From assembly GCF_044797955.1 (NCBI RefSeq), contig NZ_CP085211.1, positions 62,001-126,000 of the forward strand: 64,000 bases of DNA. Direction: 5' to 3'. The position numbers and the translations under genes were made by a program. The notes beneath the pieces are model-generated. The model was not told the DNA's origin, searched no databases, and worked only from the letters and a program-made list of their open reading frames with translations. Positions 1-9,855 of this stretch are shown here, one piece after another. Positions within the stretch are counted from its first letter, which is position 1. Each line of letters begins with the position of its first letter. Source of the DNA: Idiomarina seosinensis_A (lineage in GTDB: Bacteria > Pseudomonadota > Gammaproteobacteria > Enterobacterales > Alteromonadaceae).

Positions 1-1869
1 GTCTGCATCCAGGGTTTTTCCTTGCTCGGAGCCGGTCAGCTGATAAGCTTCTTCGGCAGGTTGTTTAGTCGGTTTGCCTTTTTTATCGGTACCGTAAACG
101 TAAAACCCTTTACCATTTTTTTGCCCGTAACGTTCGGCTTCAGCAAGTTGTGCAATAGCACTGGAAGTGTCTCGTTTCATCCGGGTAGGGAACCCTTCTT
201 CCATCACAACGGTGCAATGGTCTGCGGTGTCGATACCGACAACATCACTTAAGTACGCAGGACCCATTGGCCAACCGAACTGTTTTTCCATGACTTTATC
301 AATCGCGACAAAGTCGATACCTTCGTCGACCATCCCCGAAAAGCCAGCAAGATACGGGAATAAGACGCGATTAACCAAAAAACCCGGGCAGTCGTTAACG
401 ACTATAGGCGTCTTGCCTAACTTGAGAGCGTAAGCAACAACGGCAGCGACGGTTTCGTCGGATGTTTTTTCACCACGGATAATTTCGACCAACGGCATTT
501 TGTGTACCGGGTTGAAAAAATGCATGCCACAGAACTTCTCAGGGCGTTTAAGATTTTTGCTTAATTCAGTAATTGAGATAGTCGATGTATTGGATGTCAG
601 GATAGCATCGTCGCTGATAACTGATTCGATATCTGCTAATACTGAGCCTTTCACGTCGGCATTCTCGACGACGGCTTCTACCACAATATCAACATCTTTT
701 ACTGCATCGTTCAGTAAAGTCGGGGTGATAGAGGACAGCACCTTAATCATTTTGTCGTTATTGACCTTACCGCGGTCGACACCTTTTTTAAGGATTTTGC
801 CTGCCTCTTTCATGCCTAAATCAAGGGCATCCTGCTTGATATCTTTCATTACCGCCGGCACTCCTTTCAGTGCTGACTGATAAGCAATACCACCACCCAT
901 AATACCGGCGCCTAATACTCCGGCTGTCTTAATTTCTTTTTTGGCAGCTTTAGCAAATTTTTTCGACTTACTTTTAACAGCCTGATCGGCTAAAAATATA
1001 CCTACCTGAGCCTGGCAGGCATCGGTCTGGGTAAGGTCAAAAAAGGCATTATTTTCAGCCTTTAAGGCGCCTTCACGATGTTCGCGGGCGCCATTTTCAA
1101 TCGCCTCAATTGCCTTGTGCGGGGCTGGGTAGTGCTTGCCGGCCTTAGCTGCAACCATGCCTTTAGCTGTGACCAGCGTCATGGTAAGTTCGGTATCATT
1201 TGCTTTTAGCGGTTCCAGCTTGGGCTGCCGCTTCGCTTGCCAGTCCTGCTCGCCTGCTGCAGCGGCTTTGGCTAAGTTTAATGCCGCCTCAGTTAACTTC
1301 TCCGGGGCCACAAGCGCATCGATAGCACCAACTTTTAAGGCGGCTTCGCCATTATTGTTTTTACCGGTTGTTATCCACTCCAGCGCATTGTCAGGACCGA
1401 TAACACGGGGCAGGCGCATGGTTCCGCCAAAACCGGGTATCAAGCCGAGCTTAACTTCGGGAAGGCCAATGGTCGCGGTGCTGTCGGCAACTCGATAATC
1501 ACAGGCCAATAAGGCCTCACAGCCACCACCAAGTGCAAAGCCTTTTACCGCAGCGACTGTTGGCACCGGCAGGTCTTCTAACTGGTCAAAAACCCGGGAC
1601 GCTTTGGCTACCCAGGTACGGGTTTTTTCTGCATCAGAGAACAACGAAAGAAATTCAGTAATGTCCGCGCCGACAATAAAAGTGGATTTGCTGCTGGTAA
1701 CAATCAAGCCTCTTAAATCATCGGTTTGTTTGATTTTTGTTAACGCCTCACTGAATTCTTCTAAGGTTGCCTGGTCGAATTTATTAACCGAGCCTTTCGC
1801 ATCAAATTGCAGTTCAGCGAAGCCGGGTTCAATAAAGTCGACCCGAATGTTTTCACCTTGGTAAATCAT
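1..1869 (-). CDS. fadB: Fatty acid oxidation complex subunit alpha FadB (C-terminus cut by window edge)
   Basis: The reverse strand is open from an ATG at 1869 to the window edge, giving 623 codons of a family that is normally about 715-730 residues. The N-terminus (MIYQGENIRVDFIEPG) and the early GSVNKFD stretch are typical of FadB. The enoyl-CoA hydratase/isomerase domain comes first. It is followed by an NAD-binding 3-hydroxyacyl-CoA dehydrogenase domain with GGGIAYQSA and the HFFNPVHKMPLVEI signature. The protein carries out hydration and dehydrogenation in cytoplasmic fatty acid beta-oxidation, in complex with the thiolase FadA, whose gene would be expected just outside the window. GGGAGA lies 8 bases before the start. 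The missing part is the last ~100 residues. Confidence 0.95.
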   Translation of the reverse strand, partial: MIYQGENIRVDFIEPGFAELQFDAKGSVNKFDQATLEEFSEALTKIKQTDDLRGLIVTSSKSTFIVGADITEFLSLFSDAEKTRTWVAKASRVFDQLEDLPVPTVAAVKGFALGGGCEALLACDYRVADSTATIGLPEVKLGLIPGFGGTMRLPRVIGPDNALEWITTGKNNNGEAALKVGAIDALVAPEKLTEAALNLAKAAAAGEQDWQAKRQPKLEPLKANDTELTMTLVTAKGMVAAKAGKHYPAPHKAIEAIENGAREHREGALKAENNAFFDLTQTDACQAQVGIFLADQAVKSKSKKFAKAAKKEIKTAGVLGAGIMGGGIAYQSALKGVPAVMKDIKQDALDLGMKEAGKILKKGVDRGKVNNDKMIKVLSSITPTLLNDAVKDVDIVVEAVVENADVKGSVLADIESVISDDAILTSNTSTISITELSKNLKRPEKFCGMHFFNPVHKMPLVEIIRGEKTSDETVAAVVAYALKLGKTPIVVNDCPGFLVNRVLFPYLAGFSGMVDEGIDFVAIDKVMEKQFGWPMGPAYLSDVVGIDTADHCTVVMEEGFPTRMKRDTSSAIAQLAEAERYGQKNGKGFYVYGTDKKGKPTKQPAEEAYQLTGSEQGKTLDAD

Positions 1870-2004
1870 TTTGGGTCTCCCATGACATCCATTAAATTTT
1901 TGCTACAAAGAACCTGATTCTGAGATAGCTTTAGGTTATGGTAGAGAGAGTTTGGCGCGAAAGCGTCGATTTTTCAACGGTTATTTAAACATGCGTTTGA
2001 ATTA

Positions 2005-3969
2005 ATGAAAAAGCAGTCGTTTATCATGCGTTACAAGTATAAAGTGCGAACCGGCCTGATAGCCGTTATCGTCAGCTTAGCTGCCCCTTTTGTTGTTGCG
2101 GCACAACCGCTTTCTGACCAGCGCGCTGAACAACGCGAACTGTTTTTAAAAGCAGAGTATGCAGCAAAGCGGGGCCGTCTTGCTGAGTACCGTTTACTGC
2201 GCGAGGAGCTGGAAGATTATCCTTTAGCGCCTTACCTCGAACTTGAGCGGTTGCAACAAATTGGCTACCTGGTCAATGAGGATCGGGTATTGTCATTTTT
2301 GCAACAATACGAAGGTACTCCCCTTGATTGGCAGTTAAGACGCAAGTGGCTTACCTATCTTGCCGGACACGGCGAGCAAGAACGTTTTATTCGTGATTTT
2401 CGTTATCCGGGGACTCTGACCCATCAGTGCCACCTGATTGAAGCGGAGCGCGCCCAGGGGCTGGAAAATCAGGCATTTATACAAAAGGTTGACGGCATCT
2501 GGGCGCATGGATTTTCAGTTCCCTCAGCCTGTGACGGAATTCTCGCAGAGTGGGCGGAGCTGGGTGCACGTACCAGCGAAAAAGTCTGGCAGCGGATAGG
2601 GCTGGCGGCCGACGGCGGCAACCCGACGATGATCCCGTATCTGAAAAGCTTACTACCGGATAATTACCAGTATTTAGCTGAACTTTACCATAAAGTACGT
2701 TACTCGCCGGCGGCGATATATTCCGACAAACGCTGGCAGGGAGCGGATCGACAAAAAGAAGCTGAAATAGCAACTTACGCCCTGAAAAAGCTGATTTGGC
2801 GGGACGAAAACTTAGCCTTAAAAGCCTTTGAAAAGCTTAGCCAGAAACTGCCTTTTAGTAGCGAGCAGCGCCAACAAGTGGCGTCTGAATTTGCGGTTGC
2901 GCTAAGCTTGAAGAAACATCCGGAAGCGCGAATTTGGCATCAGCGTGTTCCACCGTCGTCGTTAGATGAAAGGACTTTGCAGTGGCGTCTGGCCACTTAT
3001 TTACGGGATCGCGATTTTAGCACCTTAAAATTAGCCATCGAAAGCTTACCGCCGGCGATAGCTAACGGCGCTCAGTGGCGCTACTGGCTGGCGCGTTCCA
3101 GCGAAATTACCGGGGATAAGCTGGCGGCAAACGAGCTGTATCAGGAACTGGCAAAAGAGCGTAATTTTTACGGCTTTTTGTCGGCCGCCAGGATTGGGCA
3201 AGCGGTGAGCCTGGATACCGATCCTATCGAAATGAGTCCAGTTGAACTGGAGCAGGTAAAACAGCATCCCAGCGCGCTGCGGGCGTACGAGTTTATTCAG
3301 TTAGAACGTTTTGTTGACGCCCGGCGGGAATGGAATCATTTACTTTCTGAGCTTAACGGAGAGCAGCATAAAGCTGCGGCATTGCTGGCCAGTGAATGGG
3401 AGTGGCATGACCAGGCCATCTGGACGCTGGCTCAAATTGGCTACTTTGATGCAGTCAATATTCGCTTTCCGATGGCCTATGGCAGCCTGCTAACCGGCGC
3501 TTCTAACCGGGTTGGTATTGACCCCAGTTGGGCAATGGCCGTTACACGCCGCGAAAGCGCTTTTCGGGCTGATGCATACTCAAGCGCCGGAGCGCGTGGA
3601 TTGATGCAGATTTTGCCTAATACGGCTAAACGCCTGCGCAATGACAACATCAGCTACCGTCAGCTGCATAAACCCAAGACCAATGTAGAACTGGGTACCT
3701 ATTATTTAAGCCGCTTAAAAAATCGATTTAATGATAACCACGTACTTGCTACTGCTTCTTATAATGCCGGCTACTACAAAGTACTGGACTGGTTACCATC
3801 GACAGCTACGCCTGCCGATGAGTGGATAGAGCAGGTACCTTATTATGAAACTCGTGATTATTTAAAAGCGGTTTTAACCTACCAGCAGATCTACTACTTA
3901 CTGCAGGGCAATCAGGGTAATCTGTTTGAAAACCTCGAAGGGATGATGATACAGCCAAGCTATGACTAG
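2005..3969 (+). CDS. slt: Soluble lytic murein transglycosylase (Slt70 family)
   Basis: Periplasmic enzyme that cleaves peptidoglycan glycan strands to 1,6-anhydro-muropeptides. The 654-residue length fits Slt70. The N-terminus has a basic stretch and a hydrophobic segment ending VVAAQ, consistent with a Sec signal peptide. Residues ~40-480 form the helical superhelix. The C-terminal goose-lysozyme-like SLT domain carries the catalytic Glu517 in RRESAF, followed by SSAGARGLMQI and the ASYNAG motif. The start is uncertain: ATG 2005 and ATG 2026 are both possible and neither has a clear Shine-Dalgarno. The stop overlaps the next gene by 8 bases, so the two are probably co-transcribed. Confidence 0.95.
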   Translation: MKKQSFIMRYKYKVRTGLIAVIVSLAAPFVVAAQPLSDQRAEQRELFLKAEYAAKRGRLAEYRLLREELEDYPLAPYLELERLQQIGYLVNEDRVLSFLQQYEGTPLDWQLRRKWLTYLAGHGEQERFIRDFRYPGTLTHQCHLIEAERAQGLENQAFIQKVDGIWAHGFSVPSACDGILAEWAELGARTSEKVWQRIGLAADGGNPTMIPYLKSLLPDNYQYLAELYHKVRYSPAAIYSDKRWQGADRQKEAEIATYALKKLIWRDENLALKAFEKLSQKLPFSSEQRQQVASEFAVALSLKKHPEARIWHQRVPPSSLDERTLQWRLATYLRDRDFSTLKLAIESLPPAIANGAQWRYWLARSSEITGDKLAANELYQELAKERNFYGFLSAARIGQAVSLDTDPIEMSPVELEQVKQHPSALRAYEFIQLERFVDARREWNHLLSELNGEQHKAAALLASEWEWHDQAIWTLAQIGYFDAVNIRFPMAYGSLLTGASNRVGIDPSWAMAVTRRESAFRADAYSSAGARGLMQILPNTAKRLRNDNISYRQLHKPKTNVELGTYYLSRLKNRFNDNHVLATASYNAGYYKVLDWLPSTATPADEWIEQVPYYETRDYLKAVLTYQQIYYLLQGNQGNLFENLEGMMIQPSYD

Positions 3970-4603
3970 TAAGGATTATCGTCGGCCAACGACTGCCTGT
4001 GAGCATGAAATAGAAATAAAAAGCAGCCGTTTTATTGCCTGTCTGTCGCCTTGCCGCAATACTGCTGATGCGGCTGCTTTTTTAGCCGAGGTGCAAAAAC
4101 GCTGGCCCAAAGCAAATCACTATTGCACAGCTCACGTAATTGGCTCACCGTTTGGCGATGATGGCTTGTCCTGTAGTGACGATGGCGAACCTTCAGGCAC
4201 GGCGGGGCGGCCCATGCTAAACGTGCTGCGCAATGCACCCCTGGGTGATATTTCTGTTGTCGTGGTGCGTTACTTTGGCGGTATAAAACTTGGTACCGGA
4301 GGCTTGCAGCGAGCCTACAGTCAGGCGGTATCTGAGGCTCTGACAGCGCTCGAAACGGAGCTTTGCATTTATCGCCAACAATTCCGGGTTAACTATCCGT
4401 ACAGCGATCAGGGTGCTATAGATGCTTTATGGAAACAATATCAGGTGCAGGTTCTGGACAGTGACTTTACCGAGCTGGTCAGCCAGCACCTTGCGACTGT
4501 GCCGGAAAATGTGGCCAGCCTCCAGGAAAAGCTGAACGCCGCCACGCAGGGAAGAATAAAGCTAATGGATAAATCAAAAGAACATGGCGCTGGGCTGGAA
4601 TAG
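3962..4603 (+). CDS. yigZ: IMPACT/YigZ family protein
   Basis: Member of the YigZ/IMPACT family (UPF0029), 213 residues. The hallmark stretch is near residues 100-118 (VVRYFGGIKLGTGGL) and a DDGEPSGTAGRPML block precedes it, both diagnostic. An N-terminal IMPACT domain is followed by a smaller ferredoxin-like DUF1949 domain. The bacterial role is poorly defined; homologues are thought to bind nucleic acids or act in translation control. It starts inside the end of slt (8-base overlap). Its last 30 bases overlap the convergent trkA 3' end. Confidence 0.92.
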   Translation: MTSKDYRRPTTACEHEIEIKSSRFIACLSPCRNTADAAAFLAEVQKRWPKANHYCTAHVIGSPFGDDGLSCSDDGEPSGTAGRPMLNVLRNAPLGDISVVVVRYFGGIKLGTGGLQRAYSQAVSEALTALETELCIYRQQFRVNYPYSDQGAIDALWKQYQVQVLDSDFTELVSQHLATVPENVASLQEKLNAATQGRIKLMDKSKEHGAGLE

Positions 4604-5950
4604 TCGCTCGACCTCATCAATGTATTTTTTGTCCAGTAAAAACAGAATGACGTGGTCATCCGACTGCACAATAGTCTCACCATGAGCCATTAAAACCTCG
4701 TTGCCCCGGACAATAGCACCTATCGTAGTACCCGGTGGCAATTTAATTTCATTAACGGCCTTACCGACCACCTTTGAGGTGCTCTGGTCGCCATGGGCGA
4801 TGGCTTCTATAGCTTCAGCGGCCCCTTTGCGTAACGAATAAACATTAACAATGTCACCACGCCGGACATGAGTAAGCAGCGCGGAGATGGTAGCTCTTTG
4901 CGGCGAGATGGCGATATCAATTTCACCGCCCTGAACCAGATCGACATAAGCGCTGCGCTGGATCAGCACCATGGTTTTTCTGGCCCCCATGCGCTTAGCC
5001 AGCATGGCCGACATGATGTTAGCTTCGTCGTCATTAGTCACGGCGATAAACACATCAATATCTTCAACGTGCTCTTCTTCTAACAGTTTTTGGTCGGAAG
5101 CATCACCTTTAAATACTAATGTGTGCTGAAGCCGTTGCGAAAGGTCTTCTGCCCGGTCTTCATCCTGTTCAATAAGTTTTACCCGATGATCACTCTCTAG
5201 CTGTTTTGCCAGCCCGGAACCAATATTGCCACCGCCGACAATCATAATACGACGGTATTTACGCTCAAGCTTTTGCAACTCTTGCATAACGGTGCTGATA
5301 TGGCGGGTATCAGCGATAAAGAACACTTCGTCATCTGCTTCGATTATGGTGGTGCCGGTGGGCCGGATGGGTTTCCCCTGACGATAGATAGCGGCAACCC
5401 GGGTATCAATATTAGGGATATGTTCACGTAGCGTCGAAATTGCGTGGCCAACCAATTTACCGCCATAGTAGGCTTTCACAGCGACCAGGCTGGCGCGGCC
5501 ACTGGCAAACTCCATTACCTGCAACGCCCCGGGGTAGTCGATCAGTTTTCGGATGTAGTTGGTGACCAGTTGCTCCGGCGAGATAAGGAAGTCGACGGGG
5601 GCATCGTTTTTGTGGAATAAGCGGTCGCGATAGCGAATGTACTCTTCTGAACGGATACGGGCTATCTTAGTGGGCGTATTGAATATCGAGTATGCGACCT
5701 GACAGGCGATCATATTGGTTTCATCACTATTCGTAACCGCAATTAACAAGTCCGCATCTTCTGCGCCGGCATGCCTTAGGGTATCCGGGTGGGCCGCGTG
5801 ACCGACAACTATCTGCAGATCATGTTTGTCCTGCAGCTGCTCCAGTAAGTCGGTGTCAGTGTCCACCACTGTGATATCGTTACGTTCACCGACCAGGTTT
5901 TCTGCCAGGGTACCGCCGACCTGACCGACACCCAAAATGATAATTTTCAT
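4574..5950 (-). CDS. trkA: Trk potassium uptake regulatory subunit TrkA
   Basis: Cytoplasmic NAD-binding regulator of the TrkH/TrkG potassium channel. It is 458 residues long, the standard TrkA length. Two RCK units are visible: the first begins with the Rossmann motif GVGQVGGTLAENL and acidic strand end VVDTD, the second with VGGGNIGSGLAKQL near residue 238. Each is followed by a TrkA_C domain. It is the last gene of def-fmt-rsmB-trkA on the reverse strand. Its ATG overlaps the rsmB stop in an ATGA, so translation is likely coupled. This gene order is conserved widely in gammaproteobacteria. Confidence 0.96.
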   Translation of the reverse strand: MKIIILGVGQVGGTLAENLVGERNDITVVDTDTDLLEQLQDKHDLQIVVGHAAHPDTLRHAGAEDADLLIAVTNSDETNMIACQVAYSIFNTPTKIARIRSEEYIRYRDRLFHKNDAPVDFLISPEQLVTNYIRKLIDYPGALQVMEFASGRASLVAVKAYYGGKLVGHAISTLREHIPNIDTRVAAIYRQGKPIRPTGTTIIEADDEVFFIADTRHISTVMQELQKLERKYRRIMIVGGGNIGSGLAKQLESDHRVKLIEQDEDRAEDLSQRLQHTLVFKGDASDQKLLEEEHVEDIDVFIAVTNDDEANIMSAMLAKRMGARKTMVLIQRSAYVDLVQGGEIDIAISPQRATISALLTHVRRGDIVNVYSLRKGAAEAIEAIAHGDQSTSKVVGKAVNEIKLPPGTTIGAIVRGNEVLMAHGETIVQSDDHVILFLLDKKYIDEVERLFQPSAMFF

Positions 5951-7266
5951 TGTTGTTTCTTTAACCTTGCATAGAAAAAGCCATCACCGCCATCAGCCGC
6001 GGGCAGCAGTTGCAGCGTGGCTTGCTGTTCTGTTATATCGCTTAGCCTAGCATCCTTTTGGCGGCGCAGAAAATGTTCAATCTGCTGTTGGTTTTCTCTG
6101 GCCAGTACCGAGCAGGTCGCATATAAGAGTTCTCCGCCATCCTTTAACAGGGGCCAGATGCTATCCAGAATTTGTGCCTGCAGTTTTACCAGGGCATCGA
6201 TATCAGAAGCACGACGCAACCATTTAATGTCCGGATGGCGGCGGATTACACCCGTGGCTGAGCAGGGCGCATCCAGTAAGATTCGATCGTAGCAGACGCC
6301 ATCCCACCATTTATCAGTAGCGGTAATATCGGCACAAATCAGGGTCGCCGGTTGCTTTTGCCTGGCCAGGTTTTCTTCAACCCGCTGTAAGCGTTTCTGA
6401 TCAATATCAATAGCTGTCAGCGGCTCTGTAAATTGGTGACGCTCGAGCAAGTGTAGTGTTTTTCCGCCCGGTGCGGCGCAACAGTCAAGCACACGATGGC
6501 TCTCGTGACTGTTCAGGAGAAAACCGGCAAGTTGCGCCGAACGGTCCTGAACTGACACCCAACCTTCGCTAAAACCCGGTAAGCGCTCAACTGCCACCGG
6601 CTGCGTTAGCCGCAAGGCACTGGACACCCTATCATCCGGATGGGATTCAATTTCCTCGTCGTCTAACAGTTGTTGATACGCTGCCCGACTCACTTGGTTT
6701 TCATTAACCCGCAACCACATGGGCGGGTGCTGATTGTTGTTAAACAGAAGCTCCTGCCAGTTATCAGGGTAATCTTGCTTTATCGCCTCAGCCAGCCAGC
6801 GTGGATGGTTATGTAATTTATCCTCCGGCAGCGCACGTTGCTGGTTGTCGCCCCTTTCCGGAGCCTCCCGTAATAGCTGCCGCAAGACACCGTTAACTAA
6901 GCCAGTATGGTTTTTGCGACCCAGGAACTTAGCCGCTTCGACTGAGGCACTGACTGCGGCATGGTCTTTAGTACGTAGAAAATAAAGTTGGTAAGCACCC
7001 ACTAACAAAAGACTGTTAAGAATTTTTAGTTTGCCGCTCAGTGGTTTTTTTAGTTTGCCGGCAATCAGTTGATTAAGGCTGGGCAAGTAGCGCATTACAC
7101 CATAGCTAATTGCCTGGGCCAGACGTCTGTCGCTGACCTCCAGCGGCTGAGTTTCTTCCGGTAAAACAGCTGACAGACTCTCGCCCTGTTCAAGCACCCG
7201 GAACACAATTTTTGCTGCAATGGCACGGCTTTGCGCGCCCGAAGCGGGGCGGTTTTTTTTAGTCAT
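5947..7266 (-). CDS. rsmB: 16S rRNA m5C967 methyltransferase RsmB
   Basis: Methylates C967 of 16S rRNA with S-adenosylmethionine, in the cytoplasm (older name sun/fmu). It is 439 residues long. The N-terminal ~140 residues form the NusB-like RNA-binding domain. The C-terminal methyltransferase has the SAM motif CCAAPGGKTLHLLE, the cysteine motif DAPCSATGVIRRHPDIKW, and a second cysteine motif in ATCSV. The start ATG overlaps the fmt stop by one base (TAATG) and the stop overlaps the trkA start, so it sits in the middle of a tightly coupled operon. Confidence 0.96.
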   Translation of the reverse strand: MTKKNRPASGAQSRAIAAKIVFRVLEQGESLSAVLPEETQPLEVSDRRLAQAISYGVMRYLPSLNQLIAGKLKKPLSGKLKILNSLLLVGAYQLYFLRTKDHAAVSASVEAAKFLGRKNHTGLVNGVLRQLLREAPERGDNQQRALPEDKLHNHPRWLAEAIKQDYPDNWQELLFNNNQHPPMWLRVNENQVSRAAYQQLLDDEEIESHPDDRVSSALRLTQPVAVERLPGFSEGWVSVQDRSAQLAGFLLNSHESHRVLDCCAAPGGKTLHLLERHQFTEPLTAIDIDQKRLQRVEENLARQKQPATLICADITATDKWWDGVCYDRILLDAPCSATGVIRRHPDIKWLRRASDIDALVKLQAQILDSIWPLLKDGGELLYATCSVLARENQQQIEHFLRRQKDARLSDITEQQATLQLLPAADGGDGFFYARLKKQQ

Positions 7267-8228
7267 TAAGTCAGTTGATTACCTTTACTGAAAATCGTTC
7301 GGTAGCCGTTAAACAATTGTGCAGCAGGTTGCGCCTTTTTGCCCGGCATTTGTGCAGCAATAATGCGAAGAATACCGGTGCCGCAAGCAACATCAATACC
7401 CTCTGCAGAGGTGTTAACGATGGTGCCGGCTGGTTCGTTTGAGTTTTGTTCAATAGACTGAGACGCCAGAACTTTAATAACCAGCGGCTTGTCATCCTGA
7501 GTTGTGCTGGTAAACCAGGCAGTCGGCCAGGGATTAAAAGCATGCACGTTACGGTTTAACTGATCCGCAGTCTGCTGCCAGTCAATCCGACCTTCTTCTT
7601 TGCTCAGTTTTTTTGCGTAAGTAGCTTGCTGGTGGTTTTGTGGTTGAGCCTTTTGCTGAAGTTCAGCCAGGTTATCAAGCGCCTCGACCAGCGCCGGTGG
7701 CCCCAGAACTTCAAGCTTTGCATAAAGTGAAGCCGACGTTTCATCAGCCTTAATCTCACAACGCCGTTCTAACAGTACAGGTCCGGTATCCAGGCCTGCT
7801 TCCATCTGCATTATTGCCACACCAGACTCAGTATCGCCGGCCCAAACAGCTCGCTGAATGGGCGCTGCACCGCGCCATCGCGGAAGCAATGAGCCATGCA
7901 CATTAATACAGCCCATGCCCGGCGTATCCAGAACAGCCTGAGGCAACAATAAACCGTAAGCTACCACGACCATAACATCCGCGTTCAGTCCGGCAAGTAT
8001 TTGTTGCTGCTCGGCAGGCTTAAGGCTCTCGGGCTGATAAACGGGTAAGTTATTTTGCAGCGCCAGAGTTTTAACGGCCGATGGTTGCAGCTTTTTACCG
8101 CGGCCGGCGGGCCGGTCGGGTTGAGTGTAGACCGCAACAACTTTATGCTGCGATGCTAAAAGAGCCTGCAGGTGCCGGGCCGCAAAGTCAGGCGTACCGG
8201 CAAAAACGATGCGCAAGGATTCGTTCAT
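7266..8228 (-). CDS. fmt: Methionyl-tRNA formyltransferase
   Basis: Transfers a formyl group from 10-formyl-tetrahydrofolate to initiator Met-tRNA. It is 320 residues long. The formyltransferase domain carries HGSLLPRWRGAAPIQRA, containing the catalytic His and the SLLP signature, and the N-terminal FAGTPDFA. The C-terminal OB-like domain binds the tRNA. It lies 3 bases downstream of def, its functional partner: the formyl group added here is removed later by Def. Confidence 0.97.
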   Translation of the reverse strand: MNESLRIVFAGTPDFAARHLQALLASQHKVVAVYTQPDRPAGRGKKLQPSAVKTLALQNNLPVYQPESLKPAEQQQILAGLNADVMVVVAYGLLLPQAVLDTPGMGCINVHGSLLPRWRGAAPIQRAVWAGDTESGVAIMQMEAGLDTGPVLLERRCEIKADETSASLYAKLEVLGPPALVEALDNLAELQQKAQPQNHQQATYAKKLSKEEGRIDWQQTADQLNRNVHAFNPWPTAWFTSTTQDDKPLVIKVLASQSIEQNSNEPAGTIVNTSAEGIDVACGTGILRIIAAQMPGKKAQPAAQLFNGYRTIFSKGNQLT

Positions 8229-8231
8229 CGA

Positions 8232-8753
8232 TTAACTTTCCGCGCCGACTTTTTCATTCATGCGCTGTTCTTTTTCCAGTTTTTTGCGAATACGGCTTTG
8301 CTTTAGCGGTGACAGGTAATCAACGAACAGCTTTCCGTTCAGGTGATCAATTTCGTGCTGTATACAAATGGCCAGCAACCCTTCGGCGTCAAGATTAAAC
8401 TGCTCGCCGTTGCGATCAGTGGCGGTAACCGTTATCCGCTCGGCACGTTCAACCTTGGCATAAACGCCCGGGAACGAGAGACAGCCTTCTTCGTTAGCGA
8501 AATGACCCTCTGCCTTTGTAATCTCAGGGTTAATAAACACCAGAGCTTCGTTCTGATCTTCACTGCAGTCAGCAATGAATAATCGTCTGTGAACATCAAC
8601 CTGGGTTGCGGCTAAACCAACCCCTTGTGACTCGTACATGGTCTCGAACATATCGTCGATAGTGGCGCGCAGCGCGTCATCGACTGAGTCTATCGGTTTG
8701 GCAACGGTGCGTAACCGTTCATCCGGATACTTTAGAACCGTTAACTTTGACAT
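8232..8753 (-). CDS. def: Peptide deformylase
   Basis: Removes the N-formyl group from nascent proteins at the ribosome. It is 173 residues long. All three family motifs are present: GVGLAATQ, EEGCLSFPG (with the metal-ligand cysteine) and QHEIDHLNG (two metal-ligand histidines plus the catalytic glutamate). It is the first gene of def-fmt-rsmB-trkA and is divergent from dprA across only 64 bases, so both promoters must lie in that short gap. The upstream sequence AAGGAGT provides a good ribosome binding site. Confidence 0.97.
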   Translation of the reverse strand: MSKLTVLKYPDERLRTVAKPIDSVDDALRATIDDMFETMYESQGVGLAATQVDVHRRLFIADCSEDQNEALVFINPEITKAEGHFANEEGCLSFPGVYAKVERAERITVTATDRNGEQFNLDAEGLLAICIQHEIDHLNGKLFVDYLSPLKQSRIRKKLEKEQRMNEKVGAES

Positions 8754-8817
8754 ATCTGTAACTCCTTAGCTTTTACTACCCTTAGTTTAACGCATTTATG
8801 GGGGCTAAGGACAGTCT

Positions 8818-9852
8818 ATGCAACAGCAAGATGTGTGTGTGTTACTGGCATTAAATCGGGCCAAACGGGAGATTAAGCGGGCCGCACGGCAGCTTTCCTG
8901 CGTTGAAGAGGTGCTACAACGATGGGCGCAATCGTTAAAACCGGTAGACAGTCGCTGGGTTACCGCCGCACTGGACTGGCAACGCAACCCAAATCAGGGC
9001 TTAGTTGGTTTTTTTGATCCGGCTTATCCGGCTCACTTAAAAGCCATTGACGACCCGCCGTGGTTATTGTTCTGGCAAGGCCGTAAAGAATTGCTGGAAA
9101 GCCCTAAAGTGGCCATTATCGGCTCTCGAAAAGCCTCGCATAGTGGCTTACAGATGGCCGATTGGTTAGCAAAGGAGTGCTCTCTGCATGGCATTACAGT
9201 GGTCAGTGGGCTGGCCATGGGGATAGACTCCCAGGCTCATCAGCGGGCCGTTGAGCAGGGTTTAACCATTGCCGTGCTGGGTACCGGTATCGATAAAGTG
9301 TATCCACCGCGAAATCGGCAGCTGCACCGTTTAATTGCCCATCAAGGCCTGTTGCTGTCAGAGTTTCCCCCCGGAATTGCCGCACGAATGGATCATTTTC
9401 CCCGTCGTAACCGTATTATTAATGGCTTGAGCACCGGCGTTGTGGTTGTCGAAGCTGCCCCGCGCAGCGGTTCACTGTCAACGGCACTGGCCGCTATTAA
9501 CGAAGGCCGGAATGTTGGTGCCGTGCCGGGCAATGTCTTTGCCACCGAGGCGCAAGGTTGTCATTGGTTACTTAAGCAGGGTGCCGAGCTGATTAGCCAC
9601 CCTGACGATGTGCTGAACTGGTTTGCCATGACAACCAATAAGTTGTCGGTGACTGATCAGCCAGCCACTGAAGAAAGCTTGGCAAACTCGGCATTGTCCG
9701 CTAATGTGGGGTTTCAGCCGACGACCATAGAGCAGCTAGTCATGGCAACCGGGTTATCGGCTGCAGAAGTAACAGAACAACTCTTGTTTCTTGAGCTACA
9801 GGGCCTGGTAAAAGCAGTGGCAGGCGGTTACATCAAAGTGGGGAGGCGCTAA
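8818..9852 (+). CDS. dprA: DNA processing protein DprA (Smf)
   Basis: Loads RecA onto incoming single-stranded DNA during natural transformation. It is 344 residues long. An N-terminal SAM-like region is followed by the extended Rossmann fold, with IIGSRKAS, VVSGLAMGIDSQAH, GTGIDKVYPPRN and PRRNRIINGLS. The C-terminal ~60 residues form a winged helix. In many relatives a LysM-domain gene lies between def and dprA; here it is absent and dprA faces def directly. It is followed after 3 bases by smg. Confidence 0.95.
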   Translation: MQQQDVCVLLALNRAKREIKRAARQLSCVEEVLQRWAQSLKPVDSRWVTAALDWQRNPNQGLVGFFDPAYPAHLKAIDDPPWLLFWQGRKELLESPKVAIIGSRKASHSGLQMADWLAKECSLHGITVVSGLAMGIDSQAHQRAVEQGLTIAVLGTGIDKVYPPRNRQLHRLIAHQGLLLSEFPPGIAARMDHFPRRNRIINGLSTGVVVVEAAPRSGSLSTALAAINEGRNVGAVPGNVFATEAQGCHWLLKQGAELISHPDDVLNWFAMTTNKLSVTDQPATEESLANSALSANVGFQPTTIEQLVMATGLSAAEVTEQLLFLELQGLVKAVAGGYIKVGRR

Positions 9853-9855
9853 ATT